Assembly: GCF_932274485.2 (NCBI RefSeq)
Contig: NC_065884.2
Span: forward strand, 28,849,540-28,913,539
Direction of reading: 5' to 3'
DNA length: 64,000 nt
From: Patella vulgata
Lineage: Eukaryota > Mollusca > Gastropoda > Patellidae
Shown: piece by piece, positions 46,873 through 57,840 of the stretch
How the letters are laid out: every line of letters begins with the position of its first letter
Position numbering within the stretch: position 1 is the first letter of the stretch
Made by a program: the position numbers and the translations under genes
The notes under the pieces: generated by a model
The model's database searches: none
What the model saw: the letters and a program-made list of their open reading frames with translations, nothing else
Told to the model about the DNA's origin: nothing

Positions 46873-47791
46873 GTCTCCCACCTTTCGAAGAAAACGGGAC
46901 TATTAAAATGGGTTTGCCCGTCTGTCTGTCCATCACACTTTTTGGGACACAATAACTGACCTCCTACTAATTGAGCTAGAATGTTCAAACTTGGTGTAGG
47001 TTTTTATTAGGTGAATGCCTTGACGAAGTTTGAAGATGAGCATTTTATGCTTAGGGTAAGCAGAGATAAGCAGTTTGATTGGTTGATGCTTTGGGACACG
47101 ATAACTTTAGTTCTAATTAAGTGAGAGTGATGATACTTGGTATATAGTTTCATTACATTAATGCCTGGACTAAGTTCGATAATGAGCATGTTCTGCTCAG
47201 GGTAAGCAGAGCGATGAGCAATTTGATTGTTTGAGACTTTGGAACACAATAACTCTCCCTCGATTTGAGGTAGAATGTTCAAACTTGGTGTAGACGTTCA
47301 TTCGGTGAATCCTTGAGGGAGTTCAGAGATAAGCAATTTTATTGGTTGATGCTTTGGGATACGATAACTTTGATTCTAAATTAAGTGAGGTTGATTAAAC
47401 TTGGTGCATAGTTTCATTACATCAGTACCTTGACTAAGTTTGATAATCAGTATTTTTGGCTCAGGGTAAGCAGAGCGATAAGCAATTTGATTGGTCAAGA
47501 CTTTGGAGCTAGACAACTTTGATTCTAATTGAGTGATAGTGCTGAAACTTTGTGTATAGTTTCATTACATCAAAACTTTAACAAAGTCCGATGCTGAGCA
47601 TTTTCTGCTTAGTTTCACAGCTAGGTACCGGTACTTCAAAACCTGACTGAGTTTGATCATGAACATTTATGTTTAGACTAAGCATAGATAATCAGTTTGA
47701 TTACTCGATACTTTTGAAAAAGATAAATGTGCAATGTCATCTGTTTATTTTGAGATTTCAGTAGGGGACATCAGCATCACTGTTGGCTTGT
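46873..47791 (+). mobile_element. Family A element, both ends present
   Basis: It starts GTCTCCCACCTTTCGAAGAA, AACGGGAC (hairpin with a few changes), then GCCCGTCTGTCTGTCC, five to six core units, and the end GTAGGGGACATCAGCATCAC, TGTTGGCTTGTT. Confidence 0.9.
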
Positions 47792-47794
47792 TAT

Positions 47795-48599
47795 TTACTG
47801 ATTGAGCCACCGGAAGGTATATGATGTGATTATATTGCTGTTGAAAGATGTCTCAAGCTTTTCCTCTTTAATCTATATATATCTATATATAGATTTTGTA
47901 ATTCCAATGATAGCACTTGAATTTATCATCATTGTAAATAGATATTGTAACTCATCTTTTTAATATGATGTCATCAGTAAATTTACATGTAATTAATCAT
48001 GTGTGATTGAATAGGCTTTCAAAATTATTAAAATTAAATGTTAAAAATACGAATGGCTTTGTTAAACAGAACACAATTTTTATTGGATATCAATCACTGG
48101 TTTATTCTAGAAGCACAACGTTTCGACAAGTATCCTCTTAGAGTTACCAAGCACAATGTCTTTATGCCAGAATTACTTTTTGTGCTAGACTATAAGAATA
48201 ATTCTATTACTTGTTAGATCCTAATAGTTATGTTAAAGATTTTTTCTGACATTACTAACAAAATGAACAGGTCTTTCCATCAATAACTGTATTTTTAGCA
48301 TGGAAATTAGCGACAGAGGATAAACTTCCAACTGATTTTTCTCACATTTGTGTATACCATTAAGGGTCATGAGAGGAAAAACTCCATCTATATTTAGTAA
48401 TGCCCCCTTTTATAAAAATTTTATATTAAACATTGGGATTGGAGACGATGAATCGTGTTGATTTTCATTATTCTAGGACTGTCTGTTACAGCGATATATT
48501 ATGTGTCTTGAAAAGTGTGTGAGGTCAGATTTCTTGAGAGCTTAAAGAGCCTTTTTCAAATTTGGTCAATGGCCATCTTTTTTGCGAGACATAGCTAGG
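47795..48599. other. AT-rich intron 2 sequence
   Basis: No supported feature. Confidence 0.5.
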
Positions 48600-48835
48600 C
48601 TACTCTTGCACCTGAATGTACTTTGTGATGCATATATTTAGAGGGATGCATATAGTGTTTTGCCACAATGCCTTGGTGCACTTTTAGATGCGTATAGAGT
48701 TTGGAGGCAATTTATTGTTGTAGTTCAATATGTGTATATTTTAGAAGGTACGTATATAGTGTTTAGCCCCAGTGGTTTGTTGTACTTTAAGATGTGTATA
48801 TTTTAGAGGTTATATATAGTGTTAACGATAATCTC
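48600..48835. repeat. Degenerate tandem repeat, about 80-100 bp
   Basis: Three diverged units with the order GTGATGCATATATTTAGAG / GCATATAGTGTTTTGCCAC / GGTGCACTTTTAGATGCG, recurring as GTATATTTTAGAAGG / CGTATATAGTGTTTAGCCCC / TTGTACTTTAAGATGTG. Confidence 0.65.
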
Positions 48836-49134
48836 ATTATATTCTAGAAATGAAAAGTGGAGATTGCCACAGGGCATGTATTATAGATTGTCTAGCTTTG
48901 TTTATGTTGCAATAATTAATATAATTATTAACAGTTAAACTTTTCTGTGTATTTTGGCCCCAGGGTAAATAACATGGAGCTAGGTATTTGACTCACTCAC
49001 TCTAGTGTTGATGAATTATGATTTAGAACCCCATATACACTATAGATATATGGAGAATTTCATAAATAACAATACGAAAAAAAATTGTCACCCGTCAACA
49101 ATTGCCTTATGGATGCAAGGGAGACAACAGTTTT

Positions 49135-49263
49135 TATAAGCCCACATTTTCATGTTGACATATTAAGTTCATACATATCACCGATAACCCGTTTCATGAA
49201 AATCGGACCGAAACTTCCTGTCAAAATGGCTGTGCAAAAGCATCCTCTAAAGGTCACCATTTT
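49135..49263 (+). mobile_element. Family B element B1, left part (outer layer)
   Basis: Starts TATAAGCCCACATTTTCATG and runs to AAGGTCACCATTTT, where a second B element is inserted. It continues at 51767. Confidence 0.82.
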
Positions 49264-49991
49264 TATACGTCCACATTTTCATGTGGACGTATATTGTTGT
49301 CACCCCTGTCGTCCACAATTTGTTTGTGGACACTCTACAGGTCACAATTTTTATCCGATTTTGACGAAACTTGAAATATAGGTCTATCTACCACGGATCC
49401 CGGTTCCTTTTGATATTCATGCATATCGAATTGTAACTTGCTGAATTATGGCCCTTGATTATTCAAAAAATTGCGTTTTGAGCTTGTAGCCACTATAGAG
49501 GTCACAATTTTTATCAGATTTAAAAAAACAATGTGTGAATATATTAGTTACACACTAATGATGGTTGAGTTCGAATTTCGTGAAAATCGGGCAAAAATTG
49601 TACGCACATAGTGTAAAAATATTGTATATCAAGGTTGTGGACCCTCTAGAGGCCAGAGTTTTGATCAGATTTGGATGAAACTTTAAATATATGTTTTTAT
49701 CATAAAAATCTTGGTTCCTTTGGATAATCACACATATCCGGACGTAACTTCCTGCATTATGGACCCTGATTGGTAAAAAAATCACATTTTTAGCTTGTGG
49801 ATTCTCTAGAGGTCACAATTTTTCTCACGATTTTAAAAACCGTTTAGATATTTCACCATTCCACCATAATGAAGGTTCGAATTTCGTGAAAATCGAAATG
49901 AAACTGCCCGACAAAATGGCCGCTCTTTGTACACAAATTGTGTATAAGCATGTAATACAAAGGTTATGGACCCTCTAGAGGTTACAATTTT
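49264..49991 (+). mobile_element. Family B element B2, left part (middle layer)
   Basis: The complete 5' end TATACGTCCACATTTTCATG, TGGACGTATATTGTTGTCAC, then four core units to GAGGTTACAATTTT, where family C is inserted. It continues at 51574. Confidence 0.88.
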
Positions 49992-51573
49992 TATACGCCC
50001 ACATTGAAATGTGGTCGTGTATTGTCGTCGCCCCCGGCGTTCCGGCGGTCCGGCGTCCACAATTGCTTGTGGAAGCTCTAGAGGCTAAAGTTAATATCTG
50101 ATTGACTTATACACAGTGTTTAAGGTCTTGAGAAGAAGAAGCCTATTGATTTTCAGTGATTTCCGATAATTACTGCCAGAGTTATGGCCCTTGATCACTT
50201 TGAAAAATCTTGTGGACGCTCTAGAGGCCAAAGTTAATATCTGATTGACCTTAAATTTATGCACAATGTTTGAGGTCATGAGACGAAGAAGCCTATTGAT
50301 TTTCAACGATTGCCGATAATTACTGCCAGAGTTCTGGCCCTTGATCACTTCAAAAAATCTTGTGGATGCTCTAAAGGCCAAAGTTAATATCCGATTGACT
50401 TTAAATTTATACACAGTGTTTAAAGTCATGAGACGAAGAAGCCTATTGATTTTCAGTGATTTCCGATAATTACTGCCAGAGTTATGGCCCTTGATCACTT
50501 CAAAAAATCTTGTGGATGCTCTAAAGGCCAAAGTTAATATCCGATTGACTTTAAATTTATACACAATGTTTAAAGTCATGAGACGAAGAAACCTATTGAT
50601 TTTCAAAAAATCTTATGGATAATCTAGAGGCTAAAGTTAACATCCGATTGATATTAAATTTATACACAGTGTTTAAGGTCATAAGATGACGAAGCCTATT
50701 GGTTTTCAGCGATTTCTGATAATTACTGCCAGAGTTATGGCCCTTGATCACTTCAAAAAATCTTGTGGATGCTCTAGAAGCGAAAGTTAATATTCGATTG
50801 ACTTTAAATTTATATACAGTGTTTAAGGTCATGAGACGAAGAAGCCTATTGATTTTCAGCGATTTCCAATATTTGCCTCCAGAGTTATGGCCCTTGATCA
50901 CTTTGAAAAATCTTGTGGACGCTCTAGAGGCCAAAGTTAATATCCGATTGACTTTCAATTTATACACAGTGTTTAAGGTCATGAGACGAAAAAGCCTATT
51001 GATTTTCAGCGATTTCCGATAATTACTGCCAGAGTTATGGCCCTTGATCACTTCAAAAAATCTTTTGGATGAACTAGAGGCTAAAGTTAATATTCGATTG
51101 AGTTTAAATTTATACATAGTGTTTGAGGTCATGAGACGAAGATTCCTATTGATTTTCAACGATTTCCGATAATTATTGCCAAAGTTATGGCCCTTGATCA
51201 CTTTGAAAAATCTTGTGATGCTCTAAAGGCTAAAGTTATAATCCGATTGACTTCAGATTGATACACAGAGTTTAAGATCTTGAGACGAACAAGTATATTG
51301 ATTTTCAATTAATTTTTATGACTTGAACAGTTAAATCCATGATATTAAAAGCTTTGCATACAAAACGTTAGCATGGGGCAGAACTTTATAAAAACCAAAC
51401 AAATTCTAATAGTTTTCTGATAATTACTTCGTGAGTTGTTGCTCTTAATCAGATTTTAGTGTATTATAAATGTTTCATTACCGAAAAAAGTAAAAATATG
51501 CGACAACCCTTGTTGACTGCCCAGACGATTTAGTTGCTGTGGGCGTATGTTTCGTTGCCTGGCAACCTATCTT
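49992..51573 (+). mobile_element. Family C element, 150-bp tandem array (inner layer)
   Basis: The 5' end TATACGCCCACATTGAAATG has a hairpin, followed by GTCGTCGCCCCCGGCGTTCC. The core units are spaced exactly 150 bp (GTTATGGCCC or equivalent at 50181, 50331, 50481, then, after one 103-bp short unit, 50734, 50884, 51034, 51184). The 3' end is GCTGTGGGCGTATGTTTCGT, TGCCTGGCAACCTATCTT. The long minus-strand open frames (50091-50606, 50593-51201) exist because 150 is a multiple of 3; they are not genes. Confidence 0.93.
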
Positions 51574-51766
51574 TATCCAATTTTGATGAAACTTAAAACA
51601 TATCTTTATACTCCAAAAATCTCAGTCCCTTTTGATATTTGCGCATTTAAGACCAAAACCTTCTGGATTATGGCTTCTGATTGTACAAAAAATCATTTTT
51701 GTTTTTAGCTGGTTCTCTATCCATCTCTTGCAAAATGTTGGAGTATCCTGCCTGGCAGCCGCTGGT
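51574..51766 (+). mobile_element. Family B element B2, right part
   Basis: Resumes exactly where B2 was interrupted (TATCCAATTTTGATGAAACT) and ends CTGCCTGGCAGCCGCTGGT. Confidence 0.88.
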
Positions 51767-52137
51767 TATCTGATTTTGATGAAATTTACAGCATATGTTT
51801 ATATCCCAAAGATCTCGACATTGGCACAACGTCCTTGATTATAGCCCCTGATTGTTTTTAGCTTGTGGATACTCTAGAGATCACAATTTTTATAAATTTT
51901 TAATGAAACTTAAAATAAATGTTTATATCCCCAATATCTCGATTCATTTCGATATTGGTGTGTTTTTAGTTTGTGGATCTTCTAGAGGTCACAATTCTTA
52001 GTTTATTTGGAAAACCGTTCAAATATATTAGTTGCAACATAATTACGGTTGAGTTTGAATTTCGTGAAAATCTGACTAAGACTGTCTGACAAAATAGCCG
52101 CTCCCCGTTATGTAAATGGTATAATAAGCATGTAATT
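51767..52137 (+). mobile_element. Family B element B1, right part
   Basis: Resumes TATCTGATTTTGATGAAATT and carries two diverged core units to about 52137; its 3' end is not attached. Confidence 0.8.
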
Positions 52138-52253
52138 TCCCCGTATACTCTGAACATGTCCGACGCTATTTTCCAAACGTCCTAAATTTTCCAACCAGGA
52201 ATATGCCCAATCGGACATAAATATTCAAAATTAATATAGTGTACTGAGTGTAT

Positions 52254-52756
52254 AACTACCACTCAACCCAATTATCGTTGATAATAGGCTGGATTGATTA
52301 GGTAATTAAGTGATCAACATATTTATCGTGTTATACCTTCTATACACCTACCTAGATTAACTACTTAATCTGCCTTGATTGGCTGACTTAATCCTTTGTC
52401 GGACAATTCATCAATCCAATCCTGAACAGAAGTCATAGCCTCTCCTTTGTCGAACTATATATCAATCCGATAAGAGTGATTATAAACTTAATCTACGTGA
52501 TTAACCCGTGATTTCAGATCATAACTTTCTGGATTTTTGCCCCAGATTGTACAAAAACTAGCTATTGGTTTTAGCTTGTTCTCTAGCCATCTCTTGCAAA
52601 ATGTGGGCGTATCCTGCCTGACAGTCGCTGGTAATCTCCTTGATGTCGGCCATCAACATGTAGAAATTAGTTATATATGTCACATATCCTAATAGTATAT
52701 AACACCCCAAATCAATATACATTGTATCCGATAACTTGTCTGTGATATTTCTTCTG
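52254..52756 (+). repeat. Dispersed repeat D, copy 2, interrupted
   Basis: Collinear with 24841-25238 (TATAACTACCACTCAACCC, ATCGTTGATAATAGGCTGGA, CTTTGTCGGACAATTCATCA, AGTATATAACACCCC), with a family B 3' fragment in the middle. Confidence 0.78.
52511..52632 (+). mobile_element. Family B 3' end fragment inside repeat D
   Basis: ATTTCAGATCATAACTTTCT, AGCTTGTTCTCTAGCCATCT, AAAATGTGGGCGTATCCTGC, CTGACAGTCGCTGGT: only the last 120 bp of a B element. Confidence 0.85.
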
Positions 52757-54263
52757 TTTCTGATCGCACGTGGCGGATATAATACAATAACTGAAATGAA
52801 AGTAATCTGGCTAGACACGTGAAATTAAGAGATGTAAACATGCCAGATCTCACACGTCTTATGTCGGAGAAAAGATTATATTTTGATGCAATATTCTCGG
52901 ATTTATGATCATATTTTGAATGGGGTTTATAATTTTAAATGAATAATAAACGTGCTAAGAAATGTTGACGAATATTCCGATTGGAATAATGTAAGTAGTT
53001 AATTGTTTTAGACGATAGTGCGTGCTATCATAACTCTTTCTGTACATTCAAAGTTTTATTACATTATATCAAACAACTGCATAGCAAGACACAATAACAT
53101 AACAATACATTTACATAACAATTTACTTTGCATATACAGTGCACTCTGTCACATCCGAGCACTCTGTTACATCCGACACCATTTTCATGCCCGATTTATT
53201 TCCTTATTACTTCAGCCACAAAATCTCTGGGTAATTCGACCTCTGTACATTCCGTATTACGACATCAATCAGCCGTCCCGTCATACGATTTCCATTGAAT
53301 CGACACCACATAATCCGGCCTTCAATCGGTGGGTGTGAAGCAAACACTTGCCGATCAATTATCCGTGAGATTAAAACTGGATGGGTGTGAAGCCACAAAA
53401 GATTAACAAGCAATCACCAATCAATTATCTGTGAGATTAAAACTCGCTACCGTGGGTCTTTGTTGATTACTTTGATAATTTTAATCTCTTGTACGACAGT
53501 TGTGACAAATACTAAAGAATATCCACGAATTTTCCCCCGAATTCACAGTCGTAAAAATATTCCTAGCACTTGTTGGAAACATTCGTTGCGCATGCAGTTT
53601 GAACCTGAATAACCTATAAGTCTAGTCACCCTACGGATCTCTTCGAACCGTGTGACAACGACCTGGGGATGCTCGAGTCACAGTCCGGAACGTCCCGTGA
53701 GTAGAATTGTGACGTAATTAAACACAACGAACAGGTTTCGGTTGCATGGTTGGATGAGATATTTCATTGTGGCCCGAAGTACCCATTTTCACTCGATTGT
53801 CATTAATTTGGGGATTGAGAGAATTCAATTCCGGAACGTTCAATCGAGTACACCCATTATCAATGAACACGTGATAGCCAAGACAAGAGTGCGATCAACT
53901 GAAGACGTCGAAGAAGATAAATTAACGACAGCCTTGACCTATTCAAAATGCCTATGCATGTTAAATGAAATAAAAATTAATGTAATAAAATTTTGAATGT
54001 ATAGAAAGGTTTATCATTTTTAAAGGGAATAACATTCTGGTGATTCGAAGTTCTATGTTCGAAGCTATCATTATTATAATGATAGTGATTCTTCATCTCG
54101 GCAAGGCATTTGCCCCCCCATTAATCTGGTCTGCCCTCTGTTTGACCCCCCAATAATTTTAGAAAATAAAAAAAAGTATTTGTGATACGTTTCGGTAATG
54201 AATACCTTCTACGGTGAATAAATCCCACATTCCCACTCAGTCATAAACTTGCATGTTGTAGAG
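52757..54263. other. Mixed sequence, small repeats, no gene confirmed
   Basis: Holds an 18-bp tandem (CACTCTGTCACATCCGAG at about 53142), a local duplication ATCAATTATCYGTGAGATTA at 53354 and 53420, and a short palindrome CTATCATTATTATAATGATAG at about 54065. Open frames at 53018-53338 and 53742-53996 have no recognisable domain. Confidence 0.45.
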
Positions 54264-54515
54264 CATTTCCGACAGTCTATTTTTCAAAATTTTCTTGGCA
54301 AGGTCCCCAATGGACTTGCTAATTTGGCGCTCACATGGGGAATTCTTTGAGGTTCGCTTGTCCGTTCGTTTGACATTTTGTTCTCTAGTCGGATATAAAC
54401 TAGTGATCAGGTGACGAACGGTATCTGGGCAGATCTATTTATCTCGACCATCGGTGCCTGACAGAATACTGTAAGACAGCATTTCCGGCAGTCTATTTTT
54501 CAAATTTTCTGGGGG
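54264..54515. repeat. About 216-bp spaced duplication
   Basis: GCATTTCCGACAGTCTATTT, TTCAAAATTTTCT at 54264 recurs with one substitution and one base missing at 54480; flanking sequence is less similar. Confidence 0.75.
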
Positions 54516-55079
54516 AGGACTCCTTACTTTGACGCTCGTGAGTGGGCTTCGTATTGATTCGCAAATCCGTTTGTTTGACACTTTACCTCATCGAAAGCAA
54601 TAAGAAGAAAATACATAACGAGAAGCAGAAGTAAAGACGGCTAGAGACAAATTCTAGACGAGCACATGGCTACTAAGATATGTAGTAAGAAAAGATGCAT
54701 GGGTCGTACGTAGGATGTGGCGACCAGTTTCGCTAATTCACGCTCTCCATGTCTGACAGAAGACCCATGGTGCTACACCTGTATTAATGCAATCATCCTG
54801 AAAGTGGACAGAGTAGACAAAATATAAGTCAGTATTTTTTCGTTTGTGCTTAAATTGTTACTTAACTACTTAACTATATCTCGATCGCTTTGTACTTTTT
54901 TGAAACAAGGCTTGAAAAATGTATTCAGGGCTTCTCCATAGCCTGTGAAACCAAAGGGTCAAAATGACATGAGTATTTTGTTGATATTTTTCTTCTTATT
55001 CTATGTAAATTTGACCCCTGACCAATAATTTTGAAGAGTCAACATGTAGGCTACACTTTATGAAGTTTCAAGGGTCAAA

Positions 55080-56012
55080 CACCTTTTGCTTTTCAAAGCA
55101 GCTGTGGTAAAACCTTTACTAAAGAAACCATACCTTGATTCAAATATTCTTAAAAATCACAGGTCGGTTTCCAATCTGTCAAAACACGATTATTTAATCA
55201 TCTTTAAAAAAAAAAACTTGTTTTGTGAATTTCAGTCAGCTTATAGACTCCATCATGGAACTGAAACGGCCTTAAACAAAGTTGTAAATGACCTTAAGAT
55301 GTGTGTCGACAAGGGACGTGTTTCACTGCTGATAATGTTAGAACTTACCGCAGCTTTTGACACAATCGACCACCAAAAACTGCTTTTCCATCTTCAGAAA
55401 GACTTTGGTATTAATGGCGCTCTTTTGGAATGGTTTAGATCTTATCTGTCATCTCGCAATCAATCTGTGATTGTCAACTCAGACAAATCAGAATATGTTC
55501 CTCAAGTGTGTGGTGTTCCTCAAGGTTCTATTTTAGGACCTGTTTTATTTACCATGTATACAAAGCAGCTAGGAGATGTTCTAAATCAAAATTCTGTATG
55601 CTGACGATACCCAACTTTCAGATTCATTTCCTCCTGGATTAGATCAAACAGCGGTGCTCACAAAAATGGCTACCCGAATTGGACAAATTAAATACTGGAT
55701 GAATTTAAATCGCTTGAAATTAAATGTAGATAAAACTGACGTTATCCTTTTTGGCTCCAAAACCCGATTATCGGACCTGTCAAATTTAAAATTTAAAATT
55801 TGACATGGGAGATATGGAATTTTCGCCAACATCAGTGGTCCAAAATTTAGGCATATTATTGGATAGTGGTCTGACCTTTATAAAACAAGCTACTGCCATC
55901 TGAAGAACATCAGTTCCAACCGCCATGTTCTCGCACAAGATTCAGCTTCAGCTCTAGCGCGATCATTAATTCTATTGTGACTAGACTATTGTAATAATCT
56001 TCTTACTGGCCT
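55080..56012 (+). mobile_element. L2/CR1-type LINE, reverse transcriptase fragment
   Basis: The open frame from about 55086 to 55604 shows VVKPLLKKPYLDSNILKNHR, FQSAYRLHHGTETAL, ELTAAFDTIDHQKLL and CGVPQGSILGPVLF, the RT fingers and palm motifs of L2/CR1-clade LINEs. After a frameshift near 55590 the catalytic YADDTQLS motif follows, then WMNLNRLKLNVDKTDVILFG, and the sequence ends near LDYCNNLL at about 56010. The endonuclease part and the 3' end are missing. A SINE-1 copy begins right at the break. Confidence 0.92.
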
Positions 56013-56180
56013 GGGAATCACGGTGGCTAAATGGGTAAGATGCTGGCTCGATAACCTGGAGGTCGGGTGTTTGATCCCTGCATTGGCCGAGAAAGTTCAT
56101 CCAGATTTTTCAGCTTGGTTCTCCCTTGTCAGTGATGCACTACGGAGGGCCTGACAGGAACAGCTGTCTAGTCGTTTGGA
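56013..56180 (+). mobile_element. SINE-1 with complete tRNA-like head, 3' truncated
   Basis: The A box TGGCTAAATGGGTAAGATG and B box GGTGTTTGATCCCTGC are both present, then ATTGGCCGAGAAAGTTCATC, CCCTTGTCAGTGATGCACTA and CTAGTCGTTTGGATGGGA. The distal half and tail are missing. It is the best reference here for the SINE-1 5' end. Confidence 0.88.
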
Positions 56181-56307
56181 TGGGATGAACCACTGACATG
56201 AAAACCACGATGTCAGGAAAATCACGGGGAACCTTTTCGGTCAAACAAAATTTTTTGGATGTAAATTTTTCTAGACCTATCAAATAAAGCAAATCATTAA
56301 ACTATTC

Positions 56308-56313
56308 TTTATT
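56308..56313 (-). terminator. AATAAA polyadenylation signal (candidate, minus)
   Basis: The hexamer on the minus strand lies about 180 bp after the stop codon of the open frame at 56495-56653. Confidence 0.3.
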
Positions 56314-56494
56314 GAAATAACATAAAAACAAAATACAACAAACATTTTGTTATAACAAAAGCTAATAAAGTGAACAATGAAGTCTTGTTGTAATATTTAA
56401 TTATATTACTGTTGTTGTATTAGCCTACGTTGTCTCGATTTGTTTAGGTCTTGACGTACATTGCTCCATATAAATATCGTAATATGAAACCTTT

Positions 56495-56653
56495 TTATTT
56501 CTTCGACATCGGGATGCCTAAAAGTTCTTGAAAGTCGGCGAATCTGTTTTGGCTCAGCGACTCGAAGATTCGTACAATTCTGTCATCCATATCCGCGCCA
56601 TTTCCGCCAAGTATCATGGTAGCAAACTTGCGTACTAAATCGAATACTTTGCA
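56495..56653 (-). CDS. Unidentified coding remnant, C-terminal part
   Basis: A minus-strand frame of 52 codons ending in TAA at 56495-56497, with balanced codon use unlike the AT-rich neighbours: VFDLVRKFATMILGGNG, ADMDDRIVRIFESLSQNRF, ADFQELLGIPMSKK. The sequence just upstream on the same strand (to about 56786) is also open, in another frame, and is rich in Cys and His (GTCKYGTMHRCDLCF). An AATAAA follows 180 bp downstream. This looks like the end of a real protein-coding sequence, host or mobile-element derived, now decayed. I do not recognise the family. Confidence 0.35.
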   Translation of the reverse strand, partial: CKVFDLVRKFATMILGGNGADMDDRIVRIFESLSQNRFADFQELLGIPMSKK

Positions 56654-56786
56654 GTTGAGGTGTAGAATTCAGATTTTAAAATATCCGTAATACATTGATT
56701 ATCAAAACACAAATCACACCTGTGCATGGTACCGTATTTACACGTCCCGCTATTGGAGGACAAGTAACGCCCCCTGGAATTCCTTT

Positions 56787-57597
56787 CTCACATATCCTGT
56801 CTATATTTATGCTACAAATTATATTTATATATGAAATATTTTTCCGATCTAATTATTTGATTTTGTAAATTTTCTTATAAATTATTCATAGCCTTTATTT
56901 ATGGAAATTGTTTTAAACTTTTTAAATGATTAAATACACCAGGCAACGAGCCATGTGCATTTCAATTCCAGCTACCACTATATTTACTGTGGTGTCGTTA
57001 CGATAGAACTATTTTAGATGACCTGGGGGTGCGTTTTAATTTATTTAGATATAATACTTCATAATGCTATAAACTAGTGTCAAGCAGGTGAAAACAAGCG
57101 TAGATGGTGTGAAATTCATTGTTATAAAATTGTCTACTTCCAAACTGTGTGAGTAACTGTTGCCTACGACAGAGCGAAATGTAAACAGTGCAAATGGCGG
57201 CTTTTCGTAGTATTTTCATGCTTAATTCTTGCATTTAGAAACGAATAATTAAATGTGGTCTTAAGTCAATTTACTGAACATTAAGTAAAATTTAGTCCGC
57301 AAGCGACAGGTAGTTTTATTTGCTACCTGTCAGACGAAAAAATCGCCTGTCGGCGACAAGTAGACAGCGAACATTTCGAGCCGTGCATTGGGGGGCAAAG
57401 TATTTTTCATGGCTTTTTCACACGCAAAGTACTGATCCAACCCAGGAACTGTTGAGAGGAATTAATACAAGTTTTAAAAATTCACTTCTAATTCATCGTA
57501 AACAAAGTTTGCACTTGCTAAGCAAAATGTAGAAATGAGGGCTAAATACTTGACATCCAACCCCCCAATTTTTTTCTGGTTTGCGTCTTTTGTATTT
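56787..57597. other. Sequence without recognised gene
   Basis: A 9-bp hairpin (GACAGGTAG at 57305-57313 with CTACCTGTC at 57323-57331) sits in a GC-richer patch; nothing else is supported. Confidence 0.45.
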
Positions 57598-57668
57598 GTT
57601 AGAGCTTGTAGGGCTACTTAGGTTCTTCCAATTGTCAGGTGGTTGGGTTCCCTCTACTTCAGTCTGTA
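57598..57668 (+). repeat. Repeat G, left copy
   Basis: TTAGAGCTTGTAGGGCTACT, CAGGTGGTTGGGTTCCCTCT, ACTTCAGTCTG, about 80% identical to 59501-59571. Confidence 0.75.
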
Positions 57669-57764
57669 AACAACAATTTTCAAATATGAAAAATAAATGC
57701 AATACCTATGCACATTATAAATCAGTTTTCTTTTGATTTGGCACTCTCAAATTAAAAAGTGGCA

Positions 57765-57840
57765 ACATACATGACTATTGATCCAAAGGTTGTGGGTTTG
57801 AACCCCACTAGGGGCAAGTTTTTTTTTATTATTTTTCATC
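57765..57840 (+). mobile_element. tRNA-like SINE head (SINE-4 candidate)
   Basis: GTGGGTTTGAACCCCAC forms a perfect tRNA T-arm (5-bp stem, 7-nt TTTGAAC loop), followed by TAGGGGCA and a T-run. The anticodon and D arms are not convincing, so this is a SINE head or tRNA relic rather than a functional tRNA. Confidence 0.45.

Noticed and set aside
50091-51201. Long minus-strand open frames of 171 and 202 residues
   Set aside because: They run through the exact 150-bp units of family C; the protein is a 50-residue block repeated, caused by a unit length divisible by 3.
57775-57835. Functional tRNA gene
   Set aside because: Only the T arm is convincing; D and anticodon arms do not fold, so it was called a SINE head.
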